From: Streptomyces sp. JB150
GTDB lineage: Bacteria; Actinomycetota; Actinomycetes; Streptomycetales; Streptomycetaceae
Length of the DNA stretch: 64,000 nucleotides
Direction of reading: 5' to 3'
NCBI RefSeq assembly: GCF_011193355.1
Contig: NZ_CP049780.1
Span: 7,036,634 to 7,100,633, forward strand
Part shown: positions 54,272 to 62,682 of the stretch, piece after piece
Layout of the letters: each line of letters begins with the position of its first letter
Numbering within the stretch: position 1 is the stretch's first letter
Translations under genes and position numbers: made by a program
The notes under the pieces: model-generated
The model's input: only the letters and a program-made list of their open reading frames with translations
Database searches by the model: none
What the model was told of the DNA's origin: nothing

Positions 54272-56506
54272 TCATCGCTCCCTGACCAGTGCCGCGTACG
54301 CTCCGCCGCGTGCCACCAGCTCCGCGTGCCGCCCGCGCTCGACGACCGTGCCGTGCTGGAGGACCACGATCTCGTCGCTGTCCCGCACGGTGGACAGCCG
54401 GTGCGCGATCACCACACAGGCGCAGCCGCGCCGCCGCAGGTTGTCCATCACCACCAGTTCCGTCTGCGCGTCGAGCGCGCTGGTCACCTCGTCCAGCACC
54501 AGGACGCTCGGCCGGCGCACCAGCGCCCGCGCGATCTCCAGCCGCTGGCGCTGCCCGCCGGAGAAGTTCCGCCCGTCCTGCTCGACCCGGCTGTGGATGC
54601 CGCCCGGACGGCGCATCACCACGTCGTACAGGGCCGCGTCCCGCAGCGCCTCGATCACCGCGTCGTCCGGGATCGACGGGTCCCACAGCGCCACGTTGTC
54701 GCGGATCGTGCCCTCGAAGAGGAACACGTCCTGGTCGACGAAGGAGACGGAGGCCGCGAGCGCGCCGCGCGGAATGTCCTCCAGACGCTGCCCGTCGATG
54801 CGGATGACGCCCTCCCATGGCGTGTACAGACCCGCGATCAGCCGCGACACGGTCGACTTGCCGCTACCGGACCCGCCGACCAGCGCCACCTGCTGCCCCG
54901 GCCCGACGGTCAGGTCGAAACCGGTCAGCAGCGGCTTGTCCAGCGGGCTGTAGCCGAAGGTGACGTTCTCCAGCTCGACGTGCCCGTGCAGCCGCCGCGT
55001 GGACTCCCCGCCCGTACGGCTGTACAGCGGGTCCGCGCGGAAGTTCTCCACGTCCTTCAGCCGCGCCACGTCCGCCGCGAAGTCCTGGATGCGGCCCGCG
55101 ACCCCGTTGAGCCGGGTCAGCGGCGCCGTGAACCGGGTGACCAGCGCCTGGAAGGCGACCAGCAGACCCACCGAGATATGACCCTCGACGGCCCGCAGCC
55201 CGCCGATCCACAGGATCAGCGCGCTGTTCAGCGTGGCCAGCGTAGGCGCCACCACACCCAGCCAGGCGCTCGGCACCCCGAGCCGCTGCTGCTCCTCCAG
55301 GGTGGTCGCGTGCTGCCCCGCCCACTTGCGGAAGTAGCCGTCCTCGCCGCCGGTCGCCTTCATCGTCTCGATGAGCTGCAGACCGGAGTACGCCGTCGTG
55401 GTCAGCCGGGCGTTGTCCGCGCGCAGCTTCGCCGTACGGGTCGCGCGCAGCCGGATCACCACGCGCATGGCGACGAGGTTCAGCAGCGCCACGCCGATGC
55501 CGACGAACGTCAGCTGCGGGTCGTACGTGTAGAGCAGCACCGCGTAGAGCACGACGACCACCGCGTCCACGCCCGCGGCCGCGAGGTCGCGGGCCAGGGT
55601 CTCGGCGACCGCGTCGTTGGACTGGAGGCGCTGCACCAGGTCGGCCGGGCTGCGCTGGGAGAAGAAGGTGACCGGCAGCCGCAGCAGATGGCGCAGGAAG
55701 CGGGCGCTGGACAGGGTCGAGGAGATGATCCGGCCGTGGTGCAGGTTCGCCTGCTGCAGCCAGGTCAGCACCAGCGTGAGCAGCACGCACGCGCCCATGG
55801 ACGTGAACAGCACGTCCAGCAGCGAGGTCTGCCCGCCGATGAGGAACATGTCGATGTACGTCCGGCTGAGCGCCGGCACCGCCGCGCCGACCAGCACCAG
55901 CAGCAGGCTCGCCAGGACGGCGGCGGGCAGCGTGCCCGCCGTGCCGCGCAGCCGGGCGGGCAGCGCGCCGAGCACACCGGGCCGGCGCCCGCCCCTGGTG
56001 AAGTCCGCGCCGGGCTCCATCACCAGCACCACACCGGTGAAGCTGCCGTCGAAGTCCTCCATCGGCACGAACCGGCGGCCCTTGCCGGGGTCGTTGACCC
56101 ACACGCCGCGGCGGCCGAAGCGGCGGCCCATGCCGTCGTAGACGACGTAGTGGTTGAACTCCCAGAACAGGATGGCCGGTGCCTGCACCTCGGCGAGCGC
56201 GGCCAGGTCCATCTGCATGCCCTTGGCCGTCAGGCCGTAACCGCGGGCCGCCTTCAGCAGGTTGCTGGCGCGCGAGCCGTCGCGCGAGACACCGCAGGCG
56301 ATGCGCAGCTCCTCCAGCGGGACGTGCCGGCCGTAGTGGCCGAGCACCATCGCCAGGGAGGCGGCGCCGCACTCGACGGCCTCCATCTGGAGCACGGTGG
56401 GGGTGCGCACGGTACGGCGGCGGGCCTTGGGGACCGTGCGCCGCGGCGGGGCGGCCCGGCGCCGGCCCCGGGTTTCCCCGGCGGTGGTGGTCACGGCAGC
56501 AGCCAA
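54272..56506 (-). CDS. NHLP-type C39 peptidase / permease / ATPase exporter (PCAT)
   Basis: The protein has 744 residues. An N-terminal C39 protease has LQMEAVECGAASLAMVLGHY with catalytic Cys46, NHYVVYDG with His119 and NDPGKGRR with Asp139. Such domains cut leader peptides after double glycine during export. A six-helix permease and an ATPase follow, with LVGGSGSGKSTVSRL, FSGGQRQRLEIARAL and LVLDEVTSALDAQ. The catalytic residues all look intact, so both processing and transport are predicted. It overlaps the HlyD gene by 16 bases. Confidence 0.95.
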   Translation of the reverse strand: MAAAVTTTAGETRGRRRAAPPRRTVPKARRRTVRTPTVLQMEAVECGAASLAMVLGHYGRHVPLEELRIACGVSRDGSRASNLLKAARGYGLTAKGMQMDLAALAEVQAPAILFWEFNHYVVYDGMGRRFGRRGVWVNDPGKGRRFVPMEDFDGSFTGVVLVMEPGADFTRGGRRPGVLGALPARLRGTAGTLPAAVLASLLLVLVGAAVPALSRTYIDMFLIGGQTSLLDVLFTSMGACVLLTLVLTWLQQANLHHGRIISSTLSSARFLRHLLRLPVTFFSQRSPADLVQRLQSNDAVAETLARDLAAAGVDAVVVVLYAVLLYTYDPQLTFVGIGVALLNLVAMRVVIRLRATRTAKLRADNARLTTTAYSGLQLIETMKATGGEDGYFRKWAGQHATTLEEQQRLGVPSAWLGVVAPTLATLNSALILWIGGLRAVEGHISVGLLVAFQALVTRFTAPLTRLNGVAGRIQDFAADVARLKDVENFRADPLYSRTGGESTRRLHGHVELENVTFGYSPLDKPLLTGFDLTVGPGQQVALVGGSGSGKSTVSRLIAGLYTPWEGVIRIDGQRLEDIPRGALAASVSFVDQDVFLFEGTIRDNVALWDPSIPDDAVIEALRDAALYDVVMRRPGGIHSRVEQDGRNFSGGQRQRLEIARALVRRPSVLVLDEVTSALDAQTELVVMDNLRRRGCACVVIAHRLSTVRDSDEIVVLQHGTVVERGRHAELVARGGAYAALVRER

Positions 56507-57297
56507 TCGACGGGACGCTGATCGGCCAGCCGGATCGAGCCGGTGGCCAGGGTCATGGAGGTGAGGCGGTGCGGCGGGCCGTCCGTGGTCGACCAGGCGT
56601 AACCGCTTCTCGTGGACGCCGACTTGTCGAGGCGGACGAGCACGGCGACGGGACGGCCGTCCTCGGTGAACTGCTCGCCGAGCCGGCCGTCACCGAGAAA
56701 CGCGCCGATGCGCTGGGCGGTCTGCGGCGAACGGTCCACGGACTGCACATGGCCGCGCAGCACGCCGTACTCCTGGGTGGGCACCGTCTGCACGGTGAGG
56801 TCCACGGGCGCGTCGGCGGGGATCGCGGAGGCGTTCTCGGCGGGGACGTACACCGTCGCGTACAGCGGGGCGTCCTTCGCCGTCACCTTCTCCACGGCGG
56901 CGACGTCCGCGCCGGTGGAGACGATCTGCCCGATCGTCGCGGCGAGCGCGGTCAGCCGGCCCGCGGCGAGGGTGCGGACCACGGTCTCGCCCCCGGCCGT
57001 ACGGACCTTCAGGACGGGGGAGTGGGCGGGCAGCCGCTCGCCCTCCTCGGCCAGAATCTCGGTGACCTGGCCGGCGACGGGGCTCTGCAGGACGTAACTG
57101 CCCTGACCGTGGGTGAGGATGGCGGGCGCGCTCACCGTGGACGACACGCTGCCCGTCACCGCCCACACCGACGCGGCGGCCATCGCGACGACCGTCACGG
57201 ACAGCACGAGCCAGCCCTGCGGGCGGGCGAGGCGCACGGGGAGGTCCAGCTCCTCGGACGACTGGAGCCGGGCGAGGGCCTGTTGGCGGAACTGCAC
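56491..57297 (-). CDS. HlyD-like NHLP export adaptor protein
   Basis: The protein has 268 residues from GTG at 57297. A short cytoplasmic start is followed by one membrane helix (residues about 28-48, GWLVLSVTVVAMAAASVWAV). The external part has the biotinyl-lipoyl-like hairpin LQSPVAGQVTEILAEEGERL and a second half, AGRLTALAATIGQIVSTGADV. Such adaptors link ABC exporters to the cell envelope; in a Gram-positive cell it probably acts as a periplasm-like extension or chaperone. It is the first gene after the peptide hairpin. Confidence 0.9.
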   Translation of the reverse strand: MQFRQQALARLQSSEELDLPVRLARPQGWLVLSVTVVAMAAASVWAVTGSVSSTVSAPAILTHGQGSYVLQSPVAGQVTEILAEEGERLPAHSPVLKVRTAGGETVVRTLAAGRLTALAATIGQIVSTGADVAAVEKVTAKDAPLYATVYVPAENASAIPADAPVDLTVQTVPTQEYGVLRGHVQSVDRSPQTAQRIGAFLGDGRLGEQFTEDGRPVAVLVRLDKSASTRSGYAWSTTDGPPHRLTSMTLATGSIRLADQRPVDWLLP

Positions 57298-57347
57298 GGG
57301 GACTCTTCCCTCACCGGGTGAACTGCGGGGACGTGCGTGGTGGCATC

Positions 57348-57388
57348 CGAAGAGTCCCGGAGCCGCACGGCGGCTCCGGGACTCTTCG
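57348..57388. terminator. Perfect 18-bp hairpin between the peptide and exporter genes
   Basis: Arms 57348-57365 and 57371-57388 pair at every position around a five-base loop. It starts 18 bases after the peptide stop and ends 51 bases before the HlyD GTG. It probably works as a partial terminator that keeps peptide mRNA above exporter mRNA, as in many bacteriocin operons. Confidence 0.88.
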
Positions 57389-57405
57389 TCCACCCTGAGG
57401 TGCGA

Positions 57406-57621
57406 TCAGAGACCGGCGACCAGGGCGGTGACCGGGGCGGTGTTCAGGCCGGTGACACCCTCGACGGTGCCGACGGCCGTGTCGACCAGGCCGGAGACCG
57501 GGGCGACGCCGTCCACCAGGCCGGTGACGGTGCCCAGCGAGTTCACGTGCAGGCCGCCGGAGACGTTGTCGAGCTCGGCGTCGGAGATCTCGGCGGTCTC
57601 AACCTGGGGGGTGGAGTTCAT
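57406..57621 (-). CDS. Cys-free double-glycine-leader peptide, likely cargo of the C39 exporter
   Basis: The product has 71 residues from ATG at 57621, with AAGGGAAG seven bases upstream. The leader ends in EISDAELDNVSGG (Gly22-Gly23), a classic C39 cleavage motif. The predicted mature part of 48 residues has no Cys, Lys, Arg, Trp, Phe or Tyr, one His and a net negative charge. It repeats GLVDG and GLVDT and is built of Gly, Val, Thr, Leu and Ala. No lanthionine can form without Cys, so an annotation as a lantipeptide would be wrong for this sequence. Secreted signal, surface-active peptide and unusual bacteriocin are all possible. Confidence 0.85.
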   Translation of the reverse strand: MNSTPQVETAEISDAELDNVSGGLHVNSLGTVTGLVDGVAPVSGLVDTAVGTVEGVTGLNTAPVTALVAGL

Positions 57622-58081
57622 GATGGAACTTCCCTTCATATGGATATCTCTCAAGGGGGGAGCGGCCCCCTCTGGGGACAGACGGACGGCCGCGCACCGC
57701 GGGCCCGGCGCTGTGCGCCCCGTGCAGGGCGTCCCTCGCGGCCCCCGCGGTGCGATGGATCAAAGCACGCGGCGACGTTCGTCCTCCACTCAACAAGCCC
57801 CCTCACCAGGGCATTTGAACCCTCGACGTGCCCAGCCGTGCAGGTGCGCGCACGGCTTGTCGGCGACTTCTTCACATGCCGCACGGCATCGGCGCACACC
57901 ATCGCTTGCCGCCCGTTCGGCGAATCCGGCACACCCGCCCCAATGGCGCGTCCGGCAGCGTCGGCCGGGGCGGCCCGTCCGTGTCCGGTGAGCCGGTTGG
58001 GCAGTCGCTGTGCAGATTTCCTGAAGCCCTCGTTCCGCTACGCGGCCGGGACGGAACGTGGCCGGTCGATCGCGGAACGTG
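57622..58081. other. 460-base region upstream of the GG-leader peptide
   Basis: No gene is supported on either strand. The peptide promoter should lie here; no clear -35/-10 pair stands out. The stretch also holds the downstream end of the thioesterase transcript. Composition is slightly less GC-rich near 57770-57900. Confidence 0.5.
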
Positions 58082-58495
58082 TCAGCCCAGAAGGGCGTAG
58101 ACCGTGCTCGCGTGGGCCGCGAGGTCCCCGTTCGGCTCCGCCGTCATCGTGACGTCGGCGAACGCCATCCGGCGGCCCAGCTTGGTGAGCACCGCCGTGA
58201 CCAGGACGTCCGAGCCGGTCACCGCGCGCTGGAACGACGTCGACTGCTGCACGGTCGTCATCGGCACGAAGGCGCCGCGCGCCGCCGAGACGGCGATCAC
58301 CGTCGCCGTGTCCGCCGCGGCCATCAGCGCCTGCCCCGACAGCGCGCCGCCCTCCCGGGCCAGCCGGTCCGACCAGGGCAGCCGCAGGGTCGCCCGGTCG
58401 CCGCCCAACGACTCCACGGCGAGGCCGAGTTCCCGCACCCAGGGGGCGAAGTTCGCGGACAGGATCTTCTCGGCCTCGGCCGGGGTCATCGTCAT
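58082..58495 (-). CDS. PaaI-family hotdog thioesterase
   Basis: The protein has 137 residues from ATG at 58495. EGGALSGQALMAAADTATVIAV is the hotdog central helix, with the active-site region of PaaI-type thioesterases. VPMTTVQQSTSFQRAVTGSDV and GRRMAFADVTMTAEPNGDLA form the following strands. Such enzymes hydrolyse acyl-CoA thioesters; the acyl group is not predictable. It lies upstream of the peptide locus on the same strand but 460 bases away. Confidence 0.87.
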   Translation of the reverse strand: MTMTPAEAEKILSANFAPWVRELGLAVESLGGDRATLRLPWSDRLAREGGALSGQALMAAADTATVIAVSAARGAFVPMTTVQQSTSFQRAVTGSDVLVTAVLTKLGRRMAFADVTMTAEPNGDLAAHASTVYALLG

Positions 58496-58706
58496 GCAGG
58501 GACTTTTCCCCGGCGGGCCGTTCGGTATCACCCTTCTGCGTGTCTTGTATCGCCCGTCCGGGTGACCGGTTTCTCGCCAACGCGGTCCGGTTTCGCACAC
58601 ACGGTTGAACGCCTCGCGCGTGCGCTGCGTACCAGTGGCCATCCAGGCGCCCCCAACCGCCGCCGCAGGGCGGCCCGCACCCGGTCCCCCAGGAGGTCGA
58701 GAAGTC

Positions 58707-60158
58707 TTGAGTCACAAGCGCATTTCGAAGCGCAAGGCCGTGCTGGCCGCGGGCGGCGTGGCGGCGCTCGGAGCGGCGGCGCTCCTGCTGCCCCACGCCA
58801 ACGCGTCCCAGGACGGCGCGGCGCAGACCCAGGCCGCACCCCGTGCCCTGAAGGCCGCGGACGCCTCGGACTTCGCCGGCCGGCTCGCCGGACTGCTCGG
58901 CGACGCCTTCGCCGGGTCCTACTACGACGCCGGCCGGCAGCAGCTCGTCGTCAACGTGGTCGGCGACGACAACCAACTCGTGGTCCAGGCCAAGAAGGCG
59001 GGCGCGGCGGTCCGCCAGGTCGACAACAGCACCGCCGAACTGCGGGCCGCCGCGCGGACCTTGAAGAGCGAGGCGACCATCCCCGGCACCGCCTGGGCCG
59101 TCGACCCCCGGACCAACAAGGTCGTCGTCACCGCCGACTCCACCGTCACCGGCGCCGCATGGGACACGCTGGAGTCCGCCGTGCGGAGCCTCGGCCAGGA
59201 GAAGGCGACCCTGCGCAAGTCCTCCGGCACGTTCAGGACCTTCGCCTCGGGTGGTGACGCCATCTTCGGCGGCGGCGCCCGCTGTTCCCTCGGTTTCAAC
59301 GTGACCGCGGGCGACGGCACCGCGGCGTTCCTGACCGCCGGCCACTGCGGCGTCGCGGCGGCCGAGTGGTCCGACGCCCAGGGCGGCGCGCCGATCGGCA
59401 CCGTCGACCAGGCGGTCTTCCCCGGTGAGGGCGACTTCGCGCTGGTGAAGTACGACGACCCCGCCATCCAGGCGCTCAGCGAGGTCAACGCCGAGGGGCA
59501 GGCCGTGCCGATCCTCCAGGCGGCGGAGGCCACCGTCGGTCAGGAGGTGTTCCGCATGGGCAGCACCACGGGCCTCGCCGACGGCACGGTCACCGGCCTC
59601 GACGCCACCGTCAACTACCCGGAGGGCACCGTCACCGGGCTCATCCAGACGAACGTCTGCGCCGAACCCGGCGACAGCGGCGGCTCGATGTTCACCCAGG
59701 ACGGCCTCGCCCTCGGCCTCACCTCCGGCGGCAGCGGTGACTGCACGGCCGGCGGGGAGACGTTCTTCCAGCCCGTCACCACCGCGCTGGAGGCGGTGGG
59801 CGCGACGCTCGGCGAGGGCGGCGCGGCGGGAGCCGGCGGCGCGGACGAGGGAGCCGGCGGGGACCAGGGTGCCGGCGGCGAAGAAGGCGTCGGCGGTGAC
59901 GAAGGCGTCGGCGGTGACGAAGGCGTCGGCGGCGACGCACAGGACGCCGGCAACGGCGGGCACGACGCCGGAAACGAGCAGCAAGGCGCCGGGAGCGGTC
60001 AGGAAGGGGCCGCTCCCGGTCAGGAAGGCGCCGCCCCCGGTCAGCAGGCGGGCGGCGACCACCAGGGCACCGGCGACGGGCAGGACACCGGAGCCGGTGA
60101 GCAGCCCGGCGGCGAGGACGACGGCGCCGGCGAGTCCGGGCCGACCCAGCCTCACTGA
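58707..60158 (+). CDS. Secreted S1-family serine protease with acidic Gly-rich tail
   Basis: The protein has 483 residues and starts with TTG at 58707, nine bases after a perfect AGGAGGT. A basic signal peptide (SHKRISKRKAVLAAGGVAAL) precedes an alpha-lytic-type prodomain. The protease has His213 in LTAGHCG, Asp243 in EGDFALVKYDD and Ser324 in EPGDSGGSMF. Pairs of Cys around His213 and Ser324 match streptogrisins. The last 115 residues are Gly-, Asp-, Glu- and Gln-rich with an 18-bp triplicate repeat and no known fold. It should be secreted and self-activated. Confidence 0.92.
   Translation: MSHKRISKRKAVLAAGGVAALGAAALLLPHANASQDGAAQTQAAPRALKAADASDFAGRLAGLLGDAFAGSYYDAGRQQLVVNVVGDDNQLVVQAKKAGAAVRQVDNSTAELRAAARTLKSEATIPGTAWAVDPRTNKVVVTADSTVTGAAWDTLESAVRSLGQEKATLRKSSGTFRTFASGGDAIFGGGARCSLGFNVTAGDGTAAFLTAGHCGVAAAEWSDAQGGAPIGTVDQAVFPGEGDFALVKYDDPAIQALSEVNAEGQAVPILQAAEATVGQEVFRMGSTTGLADGTVTGLDATVNYPEGTVTGLIQTNVCAEPGDSGGSMFTQDGLALGLTSGGSGDCTAGGETFFQPVTTALEAVGATLGEGGAAGAGGADEGAGGDQGAGGEEGVGGDEGVGGDEGVGGDAQDAGNGGHDAGNEQQGAGSGQEGAAPGQEGAAPGQQAGGDHQGTGDGQDTGAGEQPGGEDDGAGESGPTQPH
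59884..59937 (+). repeat. 18-bp repeat, three copies, in the protease tail
   Basis: Units at 59884, 59902 and 59920 encode EGVGGD three times; the third has one silent change. It lies in the acidic Gly-rich C-terminal region. Confidence 0.88.
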
Positions 60159-60182
60159 CCTCCGCCGATGGGTCGGTGAGAC

Positions 60183-60214
60183 CGGCCGGGCCCCTCGGCG
60201 GAGGGGCCCGGCCG
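60183..60214. terminator. 14-bp bidirectional terminator
   Basis: CGGCCGGGCCCCTC pairs perfectly with its complement across a GGCG loop, followed by CTTTCC. It separates the convergent protease and phosphatase genes. Confidence 0.88.
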
Positions 60215-60223
60215 CTTTCCGTC

Positions 60224-62359
60224 TCACGCCCGCGACCGCAGCAGCAGCAACGCGACGTCGTCCGCCCGCTCCTCCGCCCCCGCCCCCTGCCCGATCAGCA
60301 CGTCGGCCAGCTCGTCCAGCGGCAGTTCCCCGGCCTCGCACAGCCGCTGCCCGAGGAGGGCGAGCGCCTCCTCGATGTCGACGCCGGGGGACTCGATCAG
60401 CCCGTCGGTGTAGAGCAGGAGCACCGAGCCGGGCGCCAGCTCCACCTCCGTCGTCGGATACCCGGCCGACGCGTCGATGCCCAGCAGCGGGCCGCCCGCC
60501 AGATCGAGCACCCGCACCCGCCCGTCCGGCCGGCGCAGCAACGGCGGCGGATGCCCGGCCCGTGCCATCACGGCCCGCCCGCCCGCCGGATCGAGCCGCA
60601 GATACAGACAGCTCGCGAACAGATCGACGCCGAGGTCGATCAGCAGCCGGTTGGTGCTGCGCATCACCTCCTGCGGCGACTGGCCGACGGTGGTGTACGC
60701 CCGTACGGCCGTCCGGATCTGTCCCATCAGGCCCGCCGCGGTCACGTTGTGCCCCTGCACGTCCCCGATCACGGCCGCCGCGCCGCCCGGCACGGGCACC
60801 ACGTCGTAGAAGTCACCGCCGATGTCCATGCCCCGGGTGCTCGGCAGATAGCGGGCCGCCGCCTCGACGCCGGGCAGCGGCGGCAGCGAGGGCGGCAGCA
60901 GCGCCGCCTGGAGGCCGTGCGCCAGCTGGTGTTTCACGTCGTACAGCAGCGCCCGCTCCAGGGCGAGCGCGACCAGCCCGGCCACACTGCTCAGCACCGC
61001 CCGCTCGTCGGTGGAGAAGGGATGCGGCTCGGCGTAGGCGAGTACGCACGTGCCGACCGGGCGTCCCGAGGCGATCAGCGGCAGATACGCCCAGGCGGCG
61101 AACCCGTCCGGAGTCGCGGACCGCGCCGGATACAGACGCTCCAGCTCCTCCCGTGACTCGAAGAACGCGGGCACCCCGGTGCTCAGGGCGTGCGCGCCCG
61201 GGGTCCGCGCGCCCAGCGGCGTGCCGTCGAACCGCTCCACCACGCGCGGGTCCCGGTAGCCGCGATGGCCCAGCACCCGCAGCCGGCCCGCCCGGGTGCC
61301 GAGCACCACCAGGGCCTGGCTGCCGACCGCGGGGGCGAGTTCGTCGGCGACCAGCTGCACCACGTCCTGCACGCCCACCGCCTCGGTCAGCGCGCTCGCG
61401 AGCGTCAGCACCTGCGAGATGGTGACCAGCCGGCTCGGACCGTCGGCGGCACGCGGCCCGGCCCGGCCCGGCCCGGTCATCGCCCCGGTCCGGGTGATGC
61501 GCACGCTCAGTCCCGACGTGCTCGGATACAGCCGGAACGACAGCCAGTCGCCCGGCGGGCGCAGCGCCACGAACGACGTGGGGTGCTGGCTGAACAGGGC
61601 GGCCCGGTACCGGTCCTCGTACACCGGGTCGTTCAGCCACGGCACGGTCGCCCACAGATGGTGGCCCACCAGCCGGCGCACCGGCTGGCCGATCAGCTCG
61701 GCCGCCGCCGGGTTGGCGTAGGCCACCCGGCCGTGCAGATCGAGCGCGCACAGCCCGTACGGCAGCCGGGACACCAGCCGGACCGCCTCGATCGCGCCGA
61801 TCGTGCCGGTCACGCCGCCCACCGTGGACGCCGCGAGCAGATCCGGTTCCGGCAGCACCGGACGGCCGTCCCGCGCGGCCCGTTCCAGCCGCACCGCCAG
61901 CCGCGCGCAAGCGGACGTCAGATGCTCCCGCTCCCAGTCGGACAGCACCGGCGTGCGCACACCGGGCCAGGTGACGAAGACCCCGCCGTACACCGTGTCA
62001 CCGGCCGCCACCGGCAGCGCGGCCAGCGCGAAGGGGTACGGCAGCACCACGGCCACCCGCGGATAGCGGCGCGCCATCTCCTCCTCGTCGCCGATCCAGA
62101 CCAGCCGGCGTTCGCGCACCGCCTCCGACAACGGCAGCGGGGCGCTCGTCGACACCCGTTCCCAGGGCGCGGCGAAGGCGCGGGGCAGCCCCGCCATCAC
62201 GGCCATCTCCAGCACCTGCTCGTCGGGGGAGAGCAGGTACACCGCACCGGAGTGGGCGTGGACCCCGTCGATCATCGCGGCAAGCGCCAGGGACAGCAGC
62301 GGACCGCCGACCGGATGCCGGCCGGCCGCCGGTGCCTGCCCGGGCTGCCCGTCGGACAC
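60224..62359 (-). CDS. GAF-PAS-GAF SpoIIE-type PP2C phosphatase
   Basis: The protein has 711 residues from GTG at 62359, with AGGAGGT upstream. A GAF-like region spans about 15-165 (GAVYLLSPDEQVLEMAVMAG) and a PAS domain about 190-300 (LCALDLHGRVAYANPAAAEL). A second GAF lies at about 330-470, and PP2C at about 490-710 has DIGGDFYDVVPVPG, IGDVQGHNVTAAGLMG and LLYTDGLIESPG. No kinase-like ATPase domain is present, unlike the protein at 30722. It probably dephosphorylates STAS proteins in response to a ligand or redox cue. Confidence 0.94.
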   Translation of the reverse strand: MSDGQPGQAPAAGRHPVGGPLLSLALAAMIDGVHAHSGAVYLLSPDEQVLEMAVMAGLPRAFAAPWERVSTSAPLPLSEAVRERRLVWIGDEEEMARRYPRVAVVLPYPFALAALPVAAGDTVYGGVFVTWPGVRTPVLSDWEREHLTSACARLAVRLERAARDGRPVLPEPDLLAASTVGGVTGTIGAIEAVRLVSRLPYGLCALDLHGRVAYANPAAAELIGQPVRRLVGHHLWATVPWLNDPVYEDRYRAALFSQHPTSFVALRPPGDWLSFRLYPSTSGLSVRITRTGAMTGPGRAGPRAADGPSRLVTISQVLTLASALTEAVGVQDVVQLVADELAPAVGSQALVVLGTRAGRLRVLGHRGYRDPRVVERFDGTPLGARTPGAHALSTGVPAFFESREELERLYPARSATPDGFAAWAYLPLIASGRPVGTCVLAYAEPHPFSTDERAVLSSVAGLVALALERALLYDVKHQLAHGLQAALLPPSLPPLPGVEAAARYLPSTRGMDIGGDFYDVVPVPGGAAAVIGDVQGHNVTAAGLMGQIRTAVRAYTTVGQSPQEVMRSTNRLLIDLGVDLFASCLYLRLDPAGGRAVMARAGHPPPLLRRPDGRVRVLDLAGGPLLGIDASAGYPTTEVELAPGSVLLLYTDGLIESPGVDIEEALALLGQRLCEAGELPLDELADVLIGQGAGAEERADDVALLLLRSRA

Positions 62360-62682
62360 GCCGACCACCTCCTCGCGGCGCCGCGAGCGCGTTTCCAGGC
62401 AACAAATCTCTCGCGTCCCGGCCGCCCCCGCACGGTGAACGGCCCCCACGCCGCACGCCGAGCACGCCCGTTCACCGCGCCATCCCAGCCGAAACTCACC
62501 CTCGTACCCCCGCTGCCGCACCTCACGCCCCCTGGATGGAAGCGTGCCCCGGTGCACGGGCGCGGGGTGCGCGCCCCCGCGCATCCCGTTGGCCGGTTCT
62601 GCTCGGCCGGACGGGCGCGGGGCCGCCAAGAATGGGCAGGCGCTCATCACCTTGAACCGGCGACGGCAGTCTGAGAGGGGCA
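62360..62682. other. 323-base divergent intergenic region
   Basis: No gene is supported between the phosphatase and the response regulator. The regulator start has GAGAGGGG just upstream. I see no clear palindrome or promoter pair. Confidence 0.5.

Noticed and set aside
57406..57621. Lanthipeptide precursor annotation for the GG-leader peptide
   Set aside because: There is no Cys in the core and no LanM or LanBC within the locus, so thioether rings cannot form.
57651..57932. A 93-codon minus-strand frame upstream of the GG-leader peptide
   Set aside because: It is Arg/Gly/Pro-rich, lacks a good start context and has no motif; the area is more likely promoter.
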